From contig NC_061813.1 in the NCBI RefSeq assembly GCF_021462225.1, positions 24,700,442 to 24,764,441 of the forward strand: a stretch of 64,000 nucleotides of DNA, given 5' to 3'. Origin of the DNA: Girardinichthys multiradiatus. Lineage: Eukaryota > Chordata > Actinopteri > Cyprinodontiformes > Goodeidae. The translations under genes were made by a program, and so were the position numbers. Shown one piece after another: positions 12,301 to 28,830 of this stretch. Below the pieces are notes generated by a model. The model made no database searches. It worked only from the letters and a program-made list of their open reading frames with translations, and was not told where the DNA came from. Numbering within the stretch: position 1 is the first letter of the stretch; every line of letters starts with the position of its first letter.

Positions 12301-13708
12301 TGTTTTTTTGTTATCAGTCCCATCTAGTTTGTATAGGATGAACCAAACAAAATCAGACATCACCTACAAACTGATCTGGTTCAAAACTGCAAGAACAAAA
12401 CCTCCTCAGGCCTCAACAGCAAGAACAGACCTACCTGGTGGTCCACATCACATAATCACCTCACCACAACCATAACAAAGAGGGAGATGTTATTCGTTCT
12501 TCGCTACCAATACAGTTATTGTCCAATAATTTTATCTGTCAGCTATATTTACAACTTCTTTCAACCCTATTTTTAATTAATAACAAGGAAGAGATAAAGC
12601 AGATTTTAGAAAATGTTTTTTTATGTTTAGAAACACAAAAACCGACCTTGCGCATACTTATTTTTATGCAGATATAAACACTTATTCAATATTCTGGTCA
12701 AGAATAGTGAAAATGCACTTAGGTGACATTAAATTGAACTGATAATCCTTTAACTGCACACATTGGGCTCCTGAAATTGTCCAAAAAATACTTTATGTGT
12801 CTATGAAGCTACGACAAAACCAAACATTTACTAAACTTTAATTGCTCTTTAAATTACGATCATTCCCCGTTAGGGTAAACCTGTAGGTGTTAGACTTTAA
12901 AGGAATACACTAACCCCTGGATGCTGGACCCAGTTCAGATGTTTTATTTACCAAAATCATTCATCTTTCAGAAAAATACGTTTTTGAATCGCTTACAACT
13001 CGGTTCTGAATTTCACAAACTGGCAAACCGAGTCATCTGGGCCGAGATGAAATCAGCCAGTTCCTTTCTGGGGAAACAATCTTGAAAGCGGGCTAAACAA
13101 ATATATATATTTTTTTACAATTTGATCATTTTAAACCATAATTTTAGATTTGCAGTTTTAATACTGTGATTCTTAGAATGAATATAATTGTATAACATAT
13201 TCCTCTTCATATTCAACATTGTGTTCTTTGTGTGACACTTTTCTATACATAAAAAGGGTCATAGGATAGAAATGAACACTGGCAGCAAAATGAAGCAAAG
13301 ACCCAAACTCTACAACTTAAGTCAACATGATTTAACAGAACCAACACACCTAATGAATACAGCCAACATGGACTATATTATACCCACCAACTTCCCTCTG
13401 ATAATTCCCACCATGATAATGATAAATGCTATTGTTACATCATGCGGTTTATTTTGTAGAAAAACCTGATTCAGATATTGTGAGACTACGTTGTTTTATT
13501 GTACGTTTTGTTTTCTCTTGGACTGGTGTCTCCCCCTCCAGGGGCTTCTGCCCTCGTCGTTCCACCCGACGCGGTTTTTCCTTGCGACTTGGGAGATGTG
13601 GATGGTCTACGAAGGAGAGACGCAGCTCTGGACGAGCTCCACCAGAACATCTTGCGCTTCGTCTACACATTCGCACCAGGAGCAGATTCGTACATTACAG
13701 AGGAGTAA
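3328..13708 (+). CDS. mcmdc2: MCM domain-containing protein 2
   Basis: Fourteen exons: 3328-3424, 3510-3640, 3733-3792, 5064-5259, 5801-5923, 5999-6100, 7808-7936, 8901-9138, 9229-9434, 9548-9705, 10762-10941, 11026-11165, 11595-11704, 13542-13708. All phases agree and they sum to 2037 nt, 678 aa plus stop; human MCMDC2 is 681 aa. The start is [20 protein letters not shown]; the end is GADSYITEE. The protein is a divergent MCM-like factor needed in vertebrates for meiotic strand exchange and crossover formation. A zinc-finger-like region with CMICSS lies around residues 180-190. The position of the MCM Walker A is near residue 411 and reads [10 protein letters not shown], not GDPGxAKS, so ATP binding is likely weak or absent, as known for the family. 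Introns hold several Tc1 remnants. Confidence 0.95.
3960..4995 (+). mobile_element. Decayed Tc1/mariner transposon in mcmdc2 intron 3
   Basis: A 113-codon open stretch at 4004-4345 keeps Tc1 transposase N-terminal residues ([18 protein letters not shown]). Downstream the nucleotide sequence still resembles the catalytic half (about 4360-4760) but is full of stops. The outer end, ATACTTTTACAAAGCACTGT near 4970-4990, is the usual Tc1 inverted-repeat tip. Not functional. Confidence 0.8.
6364..7145 (-). mobile_element. Internally deleted Tc1-like transposon in mcmdc2 intron 6
   Basis: On the minus strand 6583-6984 encodes the C-terminal half of a Tc1 transposase ([11 protein letters not shown], then [16 protein letters not shown], matching the second D and the E of the DDE triad). 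The N-terminal part continues at about 6990-7150 ([22 protein letters not shown]), but the region with the first catalytic D is missing between them. The outer motif AAAGTGAGTACACCC occurs twice (about 6375 and 6555). A further Tc1-like tip lies at 6165-6245. Confidence 0.78.
7148..7256 (+). repeat. Fish interspersed-repeat tail ending in a GATGGATGGATGG run
   Basis: The stretch starting GCTGGAGATAGGCACCAGCC and ending ATAGACGATGGATGGATGG is recognisable as a very common teleost retroposon 3' tail. It adjoins the deleted Tc1 copy. Confidence 0.65.
8115..8870 (-). mobile_element. Decayed Tc1-like transposon in mcmdc2 intron 7
   Basis: Reverse-strand Tc1 landmarks survive: the complement of the HGGGSIMVW region appears as CATGATGCTGCCACCACCATG near 8209. 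The outer tip TTGGCAAGGCACTGT lies near 8850. No useful reading frame remains. Confidence 0.65.
9900..10750. other. mcmdc2 intron 10, no recognised element
   Basis: AT-rich intronic sequence. An open stretch at 10387-10686 has no features of a protein and lies between well-supported exons, so I treat it as chance. Confidence 0.5.
11705..13541. other. mcmdc2 intron 13
   Basis: A long intron before the last exon. Around 11930-12270 it has the look of a very old Tc1 remnant on the minus strand, which I cannot establish. Nothing else recognised. Confidence 0.4.
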
Positions 13709-13889
13709 CGTCTCAATATATTTCATAAGGTAGAACCAAATAAGCAACACAAATCAAAGTCACACAAACTGCAGCAGTTGAGATTAAAAGTTTATTAGTG
13801 ATTGCAAAAAAAAAAAAAAAAGTGGTCCAAAAGTAAAAAAAGGCAAATAGAAGCATGCATTTTCACATAAAATAAAAAACAACAAAATG

Positions 13890-14105
13890 ACAACACACAC
13901 TTACTCGATATAGCATTCGTAATCCATAGGATTCAATATGACGTTGAGGTCAGGACTCTGAGCAGGCCAGTCAAGCTCCTCCACACCAAACTCTCTAATC
14001 CAATCTTTATGGACCTTGCTTTGTGCAGTCATGTTGGAAGAGGAAGAGGCCATCGCCAAACGGTTCCCACCAAGGGGGGGGGGGGGTTGAAGGCCACACA
14101 AAGTT
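13890..14105 (-). mobile_element. Tc1-like transposase fragment in the last exon of the snoRNA host
   Basis: On the minus strand the sequence reads HKDWIREFGVEELDWPAQS then PDLN, the block between the second D and the E of a Tc1 transposase. A run of C (G on the plus strand, about 14077-14086) interrupts the upstream part. Only a few hundred bases remain. Confidence 0.72.
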
Positions 14106-14246
14106 TGGAGGTCTGTAATGATCGATGATCTGTGCGCGATGAACGTCAGCATCACACAACTGGTTCAAAATCCATACTCCTAAAATAAAAATCAGTAAAT
14201 CAATCAAAATGAAAACAATCATTGCTAATAATAGAAAAACAGAGTT

Positions 14247-14325
14247 TTAGTTCAGTTTGTCACATTTTCAGCACCCCTTTTGGTCTGATGGGTAAACGGC
14301 GAAAAGTGAACTCATCATTACAACT
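14247..14325 (-). ncRNA. snord87: SNORD87-like C/D box snoRNA, copy A
   Basis: C box ATGATGA (complement of 14312-14318), guide GCCGTTTACCC (complement of 14290-14300) directly before a CAGA-type D' box, and D box CTGA (complement of 14252-14255). The guide is complementary to the 28S rRNA stretch GGGTAAACGGC; human SNORD87 uses the same 11 bases to direct 2'-O-methylation. The terminal stem is short (TAGTT/AACTA). Confidence 0.85.
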
Positions 14326-14520
14326 AGAAATATAAGCCAGTCCCAAGGAGTAGAATAAATGCAATAACTTACCAGCACTCGATTTGTTGTTCTAAAAATC
14401 CTGCAACCAATCACCTGAAAAATTCAGACCGTTTTAGAAGCGTCAAGAAGCTATTTGGCATGATGAAATGTAATGAAATAACACATTAAAAAGAAAGACT
14501 ACAGGTGAAACTGAGGCTGC

Positions 14521-14605
14521 AGCTGGAAATTCAGTCATCACAATCTCACCACTCTAATGTCTGATGGGTAAACGGCGAATGGGTGAATTCATCACAATTC
14601 CAGCT
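14521..14605 (-). ncRNA. snord87: SNORD87-like C/D box snoRNA, copy B
   Basis: C box GTGATGA (complement of 14589-14595), guide at 14566-14576, CAGA D' box, D box CTGA (complement of 14531-14534). The flanks 14521-14530 and 14596-14605 form a strong terminal stem of about nine base pairs with one mismatch. This is the clearest fold of the three. Confidence 0.87.
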
Positions 14606-15020
14606 GTGAATGATGCTACTTTCTGTAGTTTCAACTAACTCAAAACAGCAAAAATTTTGTAAAACTAAGACACCAATACCAAAAGCAATATTTTCCATAA
14701 TTTTATTTTGCCTTCTTTTGGTTAGTTTTTTTTTCTAATTTACAGAGGAAACCTCAACATTTTTGAGGAGCACTGCACTGTTTTAAACTTGTTCTGGTCA
14801 TTACACATCTAGTCTGATATATTTAATTGGTATATATGTAATTCATCAAAAGAAATTAAACAAGATTGCTCACCTCGTTCTGGAAGCAAACACAGGATTG
14901 CACCTCTGATGCTTCTAGATCACCACAGGAAATCTAAGTTATTGGGAAATAATTAGAGAGAAATTATCTTTCTTGCCATACCTATTGCATATTACTAGTC
15001 AGAAAGGCCTTTATATCGTG

Positions 15021-15112
15021 CTGGCATTTCAGTTTGTCACATTATCACCATCTTATCGTCTGACGGGTAAACGGCAAAAAAGTGAACTCATCACTACTGC
15101 AGCAATTGCCAG
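15021..15112 (-). ncRNA. snord87: SNORD87-like C/D box snoRNA, copy C
   Basis: C box GTGATGA (complement of 15088-15094), guide at 15065-15075, CAGA-type D' box, a C'-like GTGATAA, and D box CTGA (complement of 15029-15032). An outer stem pairs CTGGCA with TGCCAG (15021-15026 with 15107-15112). It differs from A and B outside the guide and boxes. Confidence 0.86.
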
Positions 15113-16099
15113 GATAAGAATACAGAAGTGTTATAAACTCACCTTAGAGAGCCACATGGTGAAGACTGATGCACATGATCTGAAATGAGACCAGAATGGA
15201 CAAGGTAAGGGCTTCGAGTTTTCCAGCCTGAAAGATTATTCCCTCTCAGGCACACCATGTGTTTGGATGAATGAAATGTACTGAATGAACAGCCAATATG
15301 GTGAGGACAGATGACTGATCACCTGAAGGTCAAAGGGCACAGCCTAACACAGCTTGGGAGCACAGCTAACATGGCTAATCTGAGGACAGGTTCAACAGCA
15401 GGTCACAACCTTTAAAATCACCATACCTCCTTTGTGATGGTTTTCTGAACAATGGATCTCAGCTCGAATTAGAATATGGACACCAGGGGACGTGTTTCCT
15501 CCTTTCAAGTGTCGAAAAAAAATGATTTATTGCTGTCCTTCAGTGAAAGGCCCCATTCTTAATGAAACACGTGGGGGGTTATAAACGCTGTTCTCTATAA
15601 AAACATTAACACTTGATATAAATGTGGAAGTTGTTCTGATCCGAAATACTTTCTTTAAATGAAAAATGCACTCACCCAAACCACGTGGCCTTGCGGACCG
15701 TCTTAAATATACAGTCTTAAATGTACAAACCAAATAACAGAAATCACCGATTTACCATCGTTTCATATACAAACAGGACAACAGCCTTTTCACACGTAGA
15801 GGTTCAAAAACAAAAAGACCATGCTGCTCTTAAACCACGTGGCTGGGGTGCTATCTATGCTAACCACTCGCCAAAGAGCTAACTATATGGGGGGGTGGGG
15901 GGAAACTAGATCGATTTCTACATTTAACAAACTAGGATACGTACACATAAAGCTCACCTCTACTTACCCACAAAACGCATCAGTAGTGGTAGAAATACTA
16001 AGCAGCGAGGTGGTAGGGCTGCTCCGATTATATTCTCGGCGTTGAATAAGACTTCTTCCGCTCTGCCTTTTCCTACCTGCGCGTCAGAGATGCGCATTG

Positions 16100-17363
16100 C
16101 ACCGAGACGCACAGCACGCTGTTAAACCACAATATCTAATCGACAACTGCAATACCGGTCCTATAAATGTGCTGTCAATCAAGTAAACTCCGTTTTATGT
16201 TTCAGCAATAAAAAAATAAAAAAATAATAATAAAAATCGGTTCATGTATTTCTGTCATTTGTGCTAAATTTTGAACACATCTAAAAACGCCACTCCTCTT
16301 GTTTAATCAAGCAGTGAACCAGTACGGGTAAAAAAAAAAAAAAAAAAAAGATACCGGCATCATAATCGATGCATCAAAATTTGTCGTAGGATTAGTAAAA
16401 AAAAATAATTAAAATCTAAAATTCAGACATGTGTTGTATTGTGCATAATTGTCTCAAACATTGTGGTTCCCAAGTTTTAAAATTGTGACCTCAGAACAAA
16501 TATATTGGACAATTTGTTCTACTCGTTAATGTGTTAAACAGCAGTATAAACAAGTAGGCTGCATATCAACTGGTTATTTTGTGTTAGTTTTTTTGAGACT
16601 CTCGTACTTTAGTGTACAAAGCGACTACAATTTAGAGCTATAGGATAAAGCAGCTTTATTTTACATTTTCCTTTGGTCTCTTTCTGTAGTTTATTACTGA
16701 TGCTATTTGAAACGTTATTATAAGGATACATATAAATATATTTTCTGATTTGATCCGTTATTCCATATAAAAGCAAACACCACAACCATATTAGACTGAA
16801 TGTTATAATAGCCTACATTATAAACAGCATTTGTAAATATAATAATATTAATCCCAAATGTCCAGTAATGATAATAAAAAACACATTTTGTGTCATTATA
16901 GCCAGCTATACGCGTTTTAAATTCTTTGGAGACTTGTCTTTTTGCATTCTCTTGTAATTTATTCACAAAAACACATTTACAGCCATGCATGTAAAAATAA
17001 GAAACATGAGATAAAGAGCCTCCATTGTCGGCACTCTGACACACCACTTCACATGACAGATGCTAAGTTATTCACACATGCATTTAGTGCAAATGTCTCA
17101 AGTCACAGTGCACGCTCAAGCATGACGGGCTCCACCGAATGTCTGCAGAGATCAGACTTGGGACATGCGTGGAGCTGCATGGCGCACACACAAACAAGAA
17201 AATACATGCTTTTTTTTGTTCACAAATTATATACAGTAAAATTCACGGAATATATTAATTTACATCAGCTTGGAGCTGCAGTGGAAGGACAGTCTGATTT
17301 TTTTTTTTTTTTTTTTTTTTTTGGAGCTCTTGCGAATTTCAACATCGGTTTCAACAATTAGGC
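16100..17363. other. Intergenic, snoRNA host to tcf24 3' side
   Basis: AT-rich with A/T homopolymers (16329-16349, 17299-17322). Probably includes the tcf24 3' UTR near 16660-17363, with TTTATT (minus-strand AATAAA) near 16655 and 16965. No gene seen. Confidence 0.4.
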
Positions 17364-18012
17364 CTACTGAGAGGAGGAGGATGGGCCTTGATTCTCTGAA
17401 TCTGAAGGATTTTTCAGGAACTGTCCAGTTGCTCCGACGTACAATCTGGATCGCATTGGCCATTTCTGTAAAAACAATTTTAACTGAATTAATATAAGTT
17501 TCAGTTTTAACAAGCAATAACTGATACTATGAAATTGTTTAATAATTGTACAAATTTAGTCATGCCCCAGCATTATGATGATGATGATTGATAGCACTGA
17601 CCTTCACAGGGTGCAGGTATCCTTCACCTTTCAGTGAGTGTAACGCCTCTGTTTGTTTTGTGCTCTCTCCTTCATCTGCGCCTTCCTCCTGCAGTGTTCG
17701 AGTCAAATGGGCAATATAGGTGGTGGCTAGTATCAACACGTCGAGTTTGGACAGCTTGGTATCCGGCGGCACTGACGGCAAAGTCCTCTGGAGCTCCAAG
17801 AACGCGTTCCTCAGGGTCTGGACCCGGCTCCGCTCCCGCGCCGCGTTGGCCGCCGCCGGGCGTCCTCTGCCGCCGAGCGCGCCGGTCTGGAGCGTCCTGG
17901 ACCGGTGGAGCTCACCGCGACCACGGCCGTCCGGACTGGGACTGGAGCTGGGACTGGAAGCCGGGCTGTCATCCACATCCACCACCGAGCCGGAGCAATT
18001 ACCGCTGTCCAT
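17364..18012 (-). CDS. tcf24: Transcription factor 24 (bHLH)
   Basis: Two exons: 17602-18012 (137 codons) and 17364-17465 (33 codons plus stop), 170 aa in all. The donor is AAG/GTCAGT and the acceptor TTTTTACAG/AAATGG, which join HPVK to [15 protein letters not shown]. The N-terminus is Ser/Pro/Asp-rich and disordered. The bHLH domain spans about residues 53-108: basic stretch [18 protein letters not shown], then a loop with [12 protein letters not shown] and helix 2 ending [10 protein letters not shown]. The conserved ERxR basic motif indicates E-box binding as a heterodimer with class I bHLH proteins. The [15 protein letters not shown] tail is shared by TCF23/TCF24; synteny with ppp1r42 and the SNHG6-like gene picks TCF24. 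Coding GC is much higher than its surroundings. Confidence 0.95.
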
Positions 18013-18539
18013 CTGGGGCGACTAACTTCCCACTATATGGGTATTACAAATCTGTAGATTTAATGTCAGAAATATATTATTTACTGAGGCCAGTTAGAGA
18101 CAAAAATATGATTATTTATTGTAGTTATTTATTTCTTTTAACTGTTAACTTGGATTCTATAATAAACTTGCTTAAAGTGCAGTTTACATGTCTCTGATCT
18201 TGTTTGTGCAAATTAAACCGACAAACAAAACTTGAAAAATCTAAATACACGCAAACAGCTTTACTGCAACCCAAATAAATGCTCTGACTGCTCTGGTGCA
18301 CCAGGAGCCCTTTTTTTGTAGCATGCATTTTGTTCTTATATATGCATATGTGAGATTTACCTCTGCTATTTATCCAAATGGCTGTATTGATAAACGTCAT
18401 GAATACAGTCCAAAATGGCCTTCAAGTCGTCAGATTGCGCAGACGTAGTTCAACATGTATCCTCAGTATCATTCAAAGGCGCGCATCCAACTCCTCACCT
18501 GCGTGCGCAAAAGTCTCCGGAGCTCCTAATTTATTGGAA

Positions 18540-18800
18540 ACATGTGGCGCAAATTCTCTCCGAGTTTATTAATCCCTCGGCCCATAGCCTAACACTCCCT
18601 CACAGCGGAGCAGCCGGCTCTTCGCTCAACTTTTTCTCTGTCTGAAGGCTTGTTTTCACCGCCAGAGGCAGGGCTCTCCCTTGCTTTTTAACTCGGACGG
18701 CCGTAGCCCTCCCTAATTGGCTGCGAACCTGACGCTGCGGTATATTTTCTGCAAAGGGGGAGCCTATAAAAAAGTTGCAGCGGGAGGAAACGTATACCTT
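18540..18800 (+). promoter_or_regulatory. Promoter-like GC-richer block with CCAAT and TATA motifs upstream of tcf24
   Basis: An inverted CCAAT box (ATTGG, about 18716) lies roughly 50 bases before TATAAAAAA at 18765-18772, in an order that would direct rightward transcription starting near 18795, away from tcf24. The block also holds several CpGs and GC boxes. It may serve tcf24 divergently, or an unannotated transcript. Confidence 0.4.
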
Positions 18801-18879
18801 CGCCCGCTCCCACCACCCCACACACCATATTGATCGGATATAAATCCACGTAAATTGCTGTTTTTCATTGAAACAAACA

Positions 18880-19330
18880 GACAAGATGGTATAATTTCTT
18901 TTATTTTTTGACGAATTGCCAGGCTGTATTGGGTTGCAAGCTCATTGCAACGACTAATAAATAAAATCCGGCGCTGCAATCAACAGACGGGCCTTTAGGA
19001 AATTCTTACGAGACCCATAAATTAATCACTCTGATTTCCATGGCTCCAAACGGAGATGTCGGCGAATTAATGAGAGGAATTATTCATATTATGTATATTC
19101 TCAGACTGCCTCAATAAACATTGTTTTTATAAGGATGGGGTAACTGCTGCTCCGGGCCACTAATTATGAGGCGGACTTTGGAAAGGTTAAGTAAGCTTGT
19201 TCTCCTAATTACCCCGCATCTTACAGGGGTTACCCGGCCACGTGGCTCCTTAAGCCCCATTCAGATGACAATAAATACATCCTCATTGTTTCAGATCATT
19301 CATCAGAGTTGTTTGAATAGAAGGATGTGT
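18880..19330. promoter_or_regulatory. Probable conserved noncoding element near tcf24
   Basis: About 450 bases without repeats, frames or homopolymers, but dense in transcription-factor-like words: AATTAATGAGAGGAATTATTC, CACTAATTATG, CTAATTACC (homeodomain cores), CCACGTGG (E-box) and CATAAATTAATCA (POU/Hox-like). The contrast with the degraded flanks suggests selective constraint. Conservation itself was not tested. Confidence 0.45.
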
Positions 19331-20085
19331 TGTTAGCTTAGCACTTGTAATAAAAGGGCAGGCGGATCATTTAGTTTGTGCCACTTTACATCTTGTGGTT
19401 CACTCATTTAACCAAAAGCCTTTTGAAGAAAAAAATAAATAAAATACACACACCATAAGGAAAAGTTGTGCAAATGATTTATTTCTTTAGTAAAATCTAA
19501 TCAGAGATAAAACAGGTGGGATTATCAGAAGAACTGCTGTTTTACTCTCTCCTAGATTATTAATTCAGTTAGCTACTGAAATGAAATAATTAGAGGATAT
19601 GCCATTAAAACAAATGAATATAATCCAACAGGTTTAGAACATTTCAGCTCCAGACTGCCTGGCTTAAAGATAAAACATCGACTTGTGATTAAAAAGTTGT
19701 TTAGACAAAACAGAAGCAGGCTGTACTGGAATCTGATGGTTTTCCAGTACAGATCTGAAGACTTCAGATGGGTGGTGAGACAGCTACATGGCTGACTTTG
19801 TTGTGCCCTGCACATTAAAAAGGGAAAACAAAAATGGATGATTACTATACAAAATTTAAAATATATACAAAAAATTAGATAGAAATTAAAATTAGCTTAT
19901 TCTAATATTTTTACATGAAAATATTTTTTTTCCAATCAAAATTATTTGTCAGAAACAAAGGTCACTGATTTTATTAGGTAAGAATTTCTACTTCTGGATT
20001 ACAGATACAAGGATAGTTATCAATGTACCACACCAGTAATAATAATAATAATAATAATAATAAAAATAAAGTATTAATTTACTAC
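19331..20085. other. Intergenic, tcf24 upstream to ppp1r42 3' UTR
   Basis: No gene. A TTTATT at 19970-19975 could be the minus-strand poly(A) signal of ppp1r42, and an (AAT)n microsatellite lies at about 20036-20063. Confidence 0.45.
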
Positions 20086-26332
<6,247 letters not shown>

Positions 26333-27813
26333 TTTGGCTCGGCTTCAGAGAGGATATTTCTCAGCTAATTGTAGAGCCCGCAGCTGTGACCTGGGTCGTT
26401 TGTAGGAAAAATACACAAATATTAGCTGATATAACATCCAAACAAATTCCACGCAGAAACTGTCTGATAAGGGAAAATAACTTCAGATGTCTAAACAGGT
26501 TCAACATCTCTATCTTTACCTCAGATTTATAATAAGTTGTTAAAAAACATTTCACCATACTCCAAGAGGTGAGCATTTCCCAGCAGGGCAAATGTTTGGG
26601 TGACCCCCTCAGCTTGTGTAGTAACCATAACGAGCCCCTCCTCCCCATGTGCAGTCTGAGCAGTTTCCTCTGCTTCCTCATGTTCTGATCCCAAGGGACT
26701 TTTTTATGAGCTTGACCTTACACCGAGGTATTAAATTTTGCACTTTGATTTTACGTTTCTTGTAGAATAGGTTTTACTATATATCACCTTTCCACCTGCT
26801 AAATAAACAGCTGTCAGCATTTGTGTAGCTACTGACAGATTACTATACTGGCCTTTAGGCACATGCCGCAGGGCCCGAAAAGTCCAGGGAGGTCCCGGTG
26901 CCATCAGAGAAATATGATATACTCTAGAATTAGACTAGAGAGGGAAAATAAATGAATTAAAGAAGTCTGAACGAATTTAATTTAAAATGGATTGATTTAA
27001 GATGTAAAATAAAAAGGGAAACACAAAACTCGTATGAAAGAAAAAGATCTTAAATGAGCTAGAGAGAGAAGTTGCTCGTAATTCAAAAGTAGATCCTGAA
27101 AAGATTGAAAAATTTTACAATAACACACAAAGTAACCAAAAAACGTTATTGATAGAAGGGAAAAAATACCACGATGTGGCCGGAAATAGATGCACAAAAT
27201 GATTACTACGGCAACAAATAGGGGACAAAATGAAAACAGCAAATGGCGTGAAAATCTTAAAAACATCTGCAATATATTTCATCTAAACAAATCAGTGGAA
27301 TAGGAAGTACATTTTGTAAATATAAATATTTTTCTGCATATCTAGACCAGGAAAATCCGTAAATCAAACGTAATTCTAGTCCAAACAGCGTGTAGGAAGG
27401 AGTCCTGTAAGACAATGTTGACCTGGCACTTTATACATAAACTAAACTAAAAGAGCTAATAACCATCAGCTAACCGAGGTCCCCGATTCCAAGAAGCACA
27501 ACTAGAACATTTGAAGCGCAATACTCAAAGCTATCCCGTAAAACAGGTTTTATGAAGTGAATAACCAGCTAAAGTTCAGTGAGGGGGCTGGTTATTAAAA
27601 GCGCAACACGACCAATAGATGCATGATATAAATTGAACAACAAAACAATTTAGCGTAACGTTTTCTATCCAAAAAAAAAGAAAAAAAAAAGGTGTAAAAC
27701 ACTAATTTCTCCTTCCGGTTGAGGTCAATAGATACCTTTAAATTTAAGCAAGAAAAGCAGCTTCAAAGTTTAAATCCCAGCAGCAAGCTAGGTTAGTTTG
27801 ATAGTAATACGTG

Positions 27814-27827
27814 GTTGTTATGGAAAC
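27814..27827. promoter_or_regulatory. RFX X-box-like motif upstream of ppp1r42
   Basis: GTTGTTATGGAAAC fits the X-box consensus GTHNYYATRRNAAC exactly. It lies about 1.5 kb before the ppp1r42 start codon and just upstream (minus strand) of a plausible noncoding first exon ending at a GTATCT donor near 27737. CpG-containing AGCAACCACGCGTTGC follows at 27839-27854. Confidence 0.5.
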
Positions 27828-28039
27828 AACTCAACACCAGCAACCACGCGTTGCAGAATATGGCGCAGGCGACCGCTTAAAATTACATGCATGTTTAGTA
27901 AGTTTAACCGAAAATAAAGTCTTAAAATTATTAAAAGCAGGGCCTTATAAAGATATCTAAATCATTTCAATGTTTTACATTTTTTCACGTTAATTTATTT
28001 TATTCAGATTTTGTGTAACAGACCAACGCAACGGTTAAC

Positions 28040-28830
28040 GTAAAGACTAATTTTGAAGAGGAAGGCAAATGAGACAGAAATAGAAATGAAAAGCTGAAAG
28101 AGTGGCGTGCATCGGTATTCAGCTCCTCTGGGTCAATACTTGGTAGAACCACCGTTCACTATTATTACAACTTCTAGTCTTTTAGAGTAGGTCTCCAGCA
28201 GCTTAGCTAAACACAAAATATTTTACCCATTCTTGTCTGCAAAATATCCCAAGCTTAAACAGGTTGATTGGAGAGTGTCTGTGAACAGTAATTTTGAAGT
28301 TATCGGTTTTCTATTGGAAGTCAGGTTTGGACTTTAACTGGGCCATTCTAACACGAATATGTTCAGGATTAAAACAATACCATTATATTTCTGGTTGTAT
28401 ATTTGTGGTCCCGGTCCTGCTGGAAGGTGAACCTCCACCACTGTCTGGAGTGATCTTTGCATCCTCTAAAAGGTTTTCCTCCTAGATTGGTCAGTATTTA
28501 GCTCCATCCATCTTCTCATCAAATCGGACCAGCTTCCCTGACCCAGGATAAGTAAAACATCCCCAGACCATGATGTAGCCACAACCACAAATTAGTTCTC
28601 CACCACAAATAATTTTGCACGCAGACCAAAAACTTAAATTTTGGTCTAATCTGACCGCAGCACTTTCTACCTCGTTTACTGTGTTCCTCACACGGCTTGT
28701 GTTACACAGCAAAGATGTTGTGGCTTTCTGGCCTCTCTTTTGTAAAAAAAAATAATTATAATTTGTAGAGTGCATGACTAATAGTTGTACTGAAGCTGTG
28801 GCATATTCTTTTCATTTTGGATGTTGCACA
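28040..28830 (-). mobile_element. Decayed Tc1-like transposon upstream of ppp1r42
   Basis: Minus-strand frame 28491-28775 retains GYIMVWGCFTYPGSGKLVRF then DEKMDGAKY, the segment after the first catalytic D of Tc1 transposases. Other parts (28050-28490) match only as scrambled words such as the GGTCAATACTTGGTAGAACC tail. Confidence 0.75.

Larger units (their letters stand above)
13785..16060 (-). ncRNA. snhg6: SNHG6-like snoRNA host gene with three intronic SNORD87-type snoRNAs
   Basis: Minus-strand exons inferred from splice sites: 15143-15179 (TTTCAG / GTGAGT), 14874-14933 (CTTAG / GTGAGC), 14373-14414 (TTTTTCAG / GTAAGT) and a last exon from 14179 (ATTTTAG), running to a probable AATAAA at about 13790. 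Each of the three introns after an internal exon holds one C/D snoRNA. Exons are short (37-60 nt) with no long frame, as in snoRNA hosts. Human SNHG6, host of SNORD87, lies between MCMDC2 and TCF24 on the same strand as TCF24, exactly this arrangement. The first exon is uncertain; a candidate ends at the GGGTAAGTAG donor near 15955 within a more GC-rich stretch at 15950-16100. Its tail meets the mcmdc2 tail. Confidence 0.8.

Noticed and set aside
17634..18197. 187-codon plus-strand open frame
   Set aside because: It runs antisense over tcf24 exon 1, whose high GC removes stops on the other strand; no protein features.
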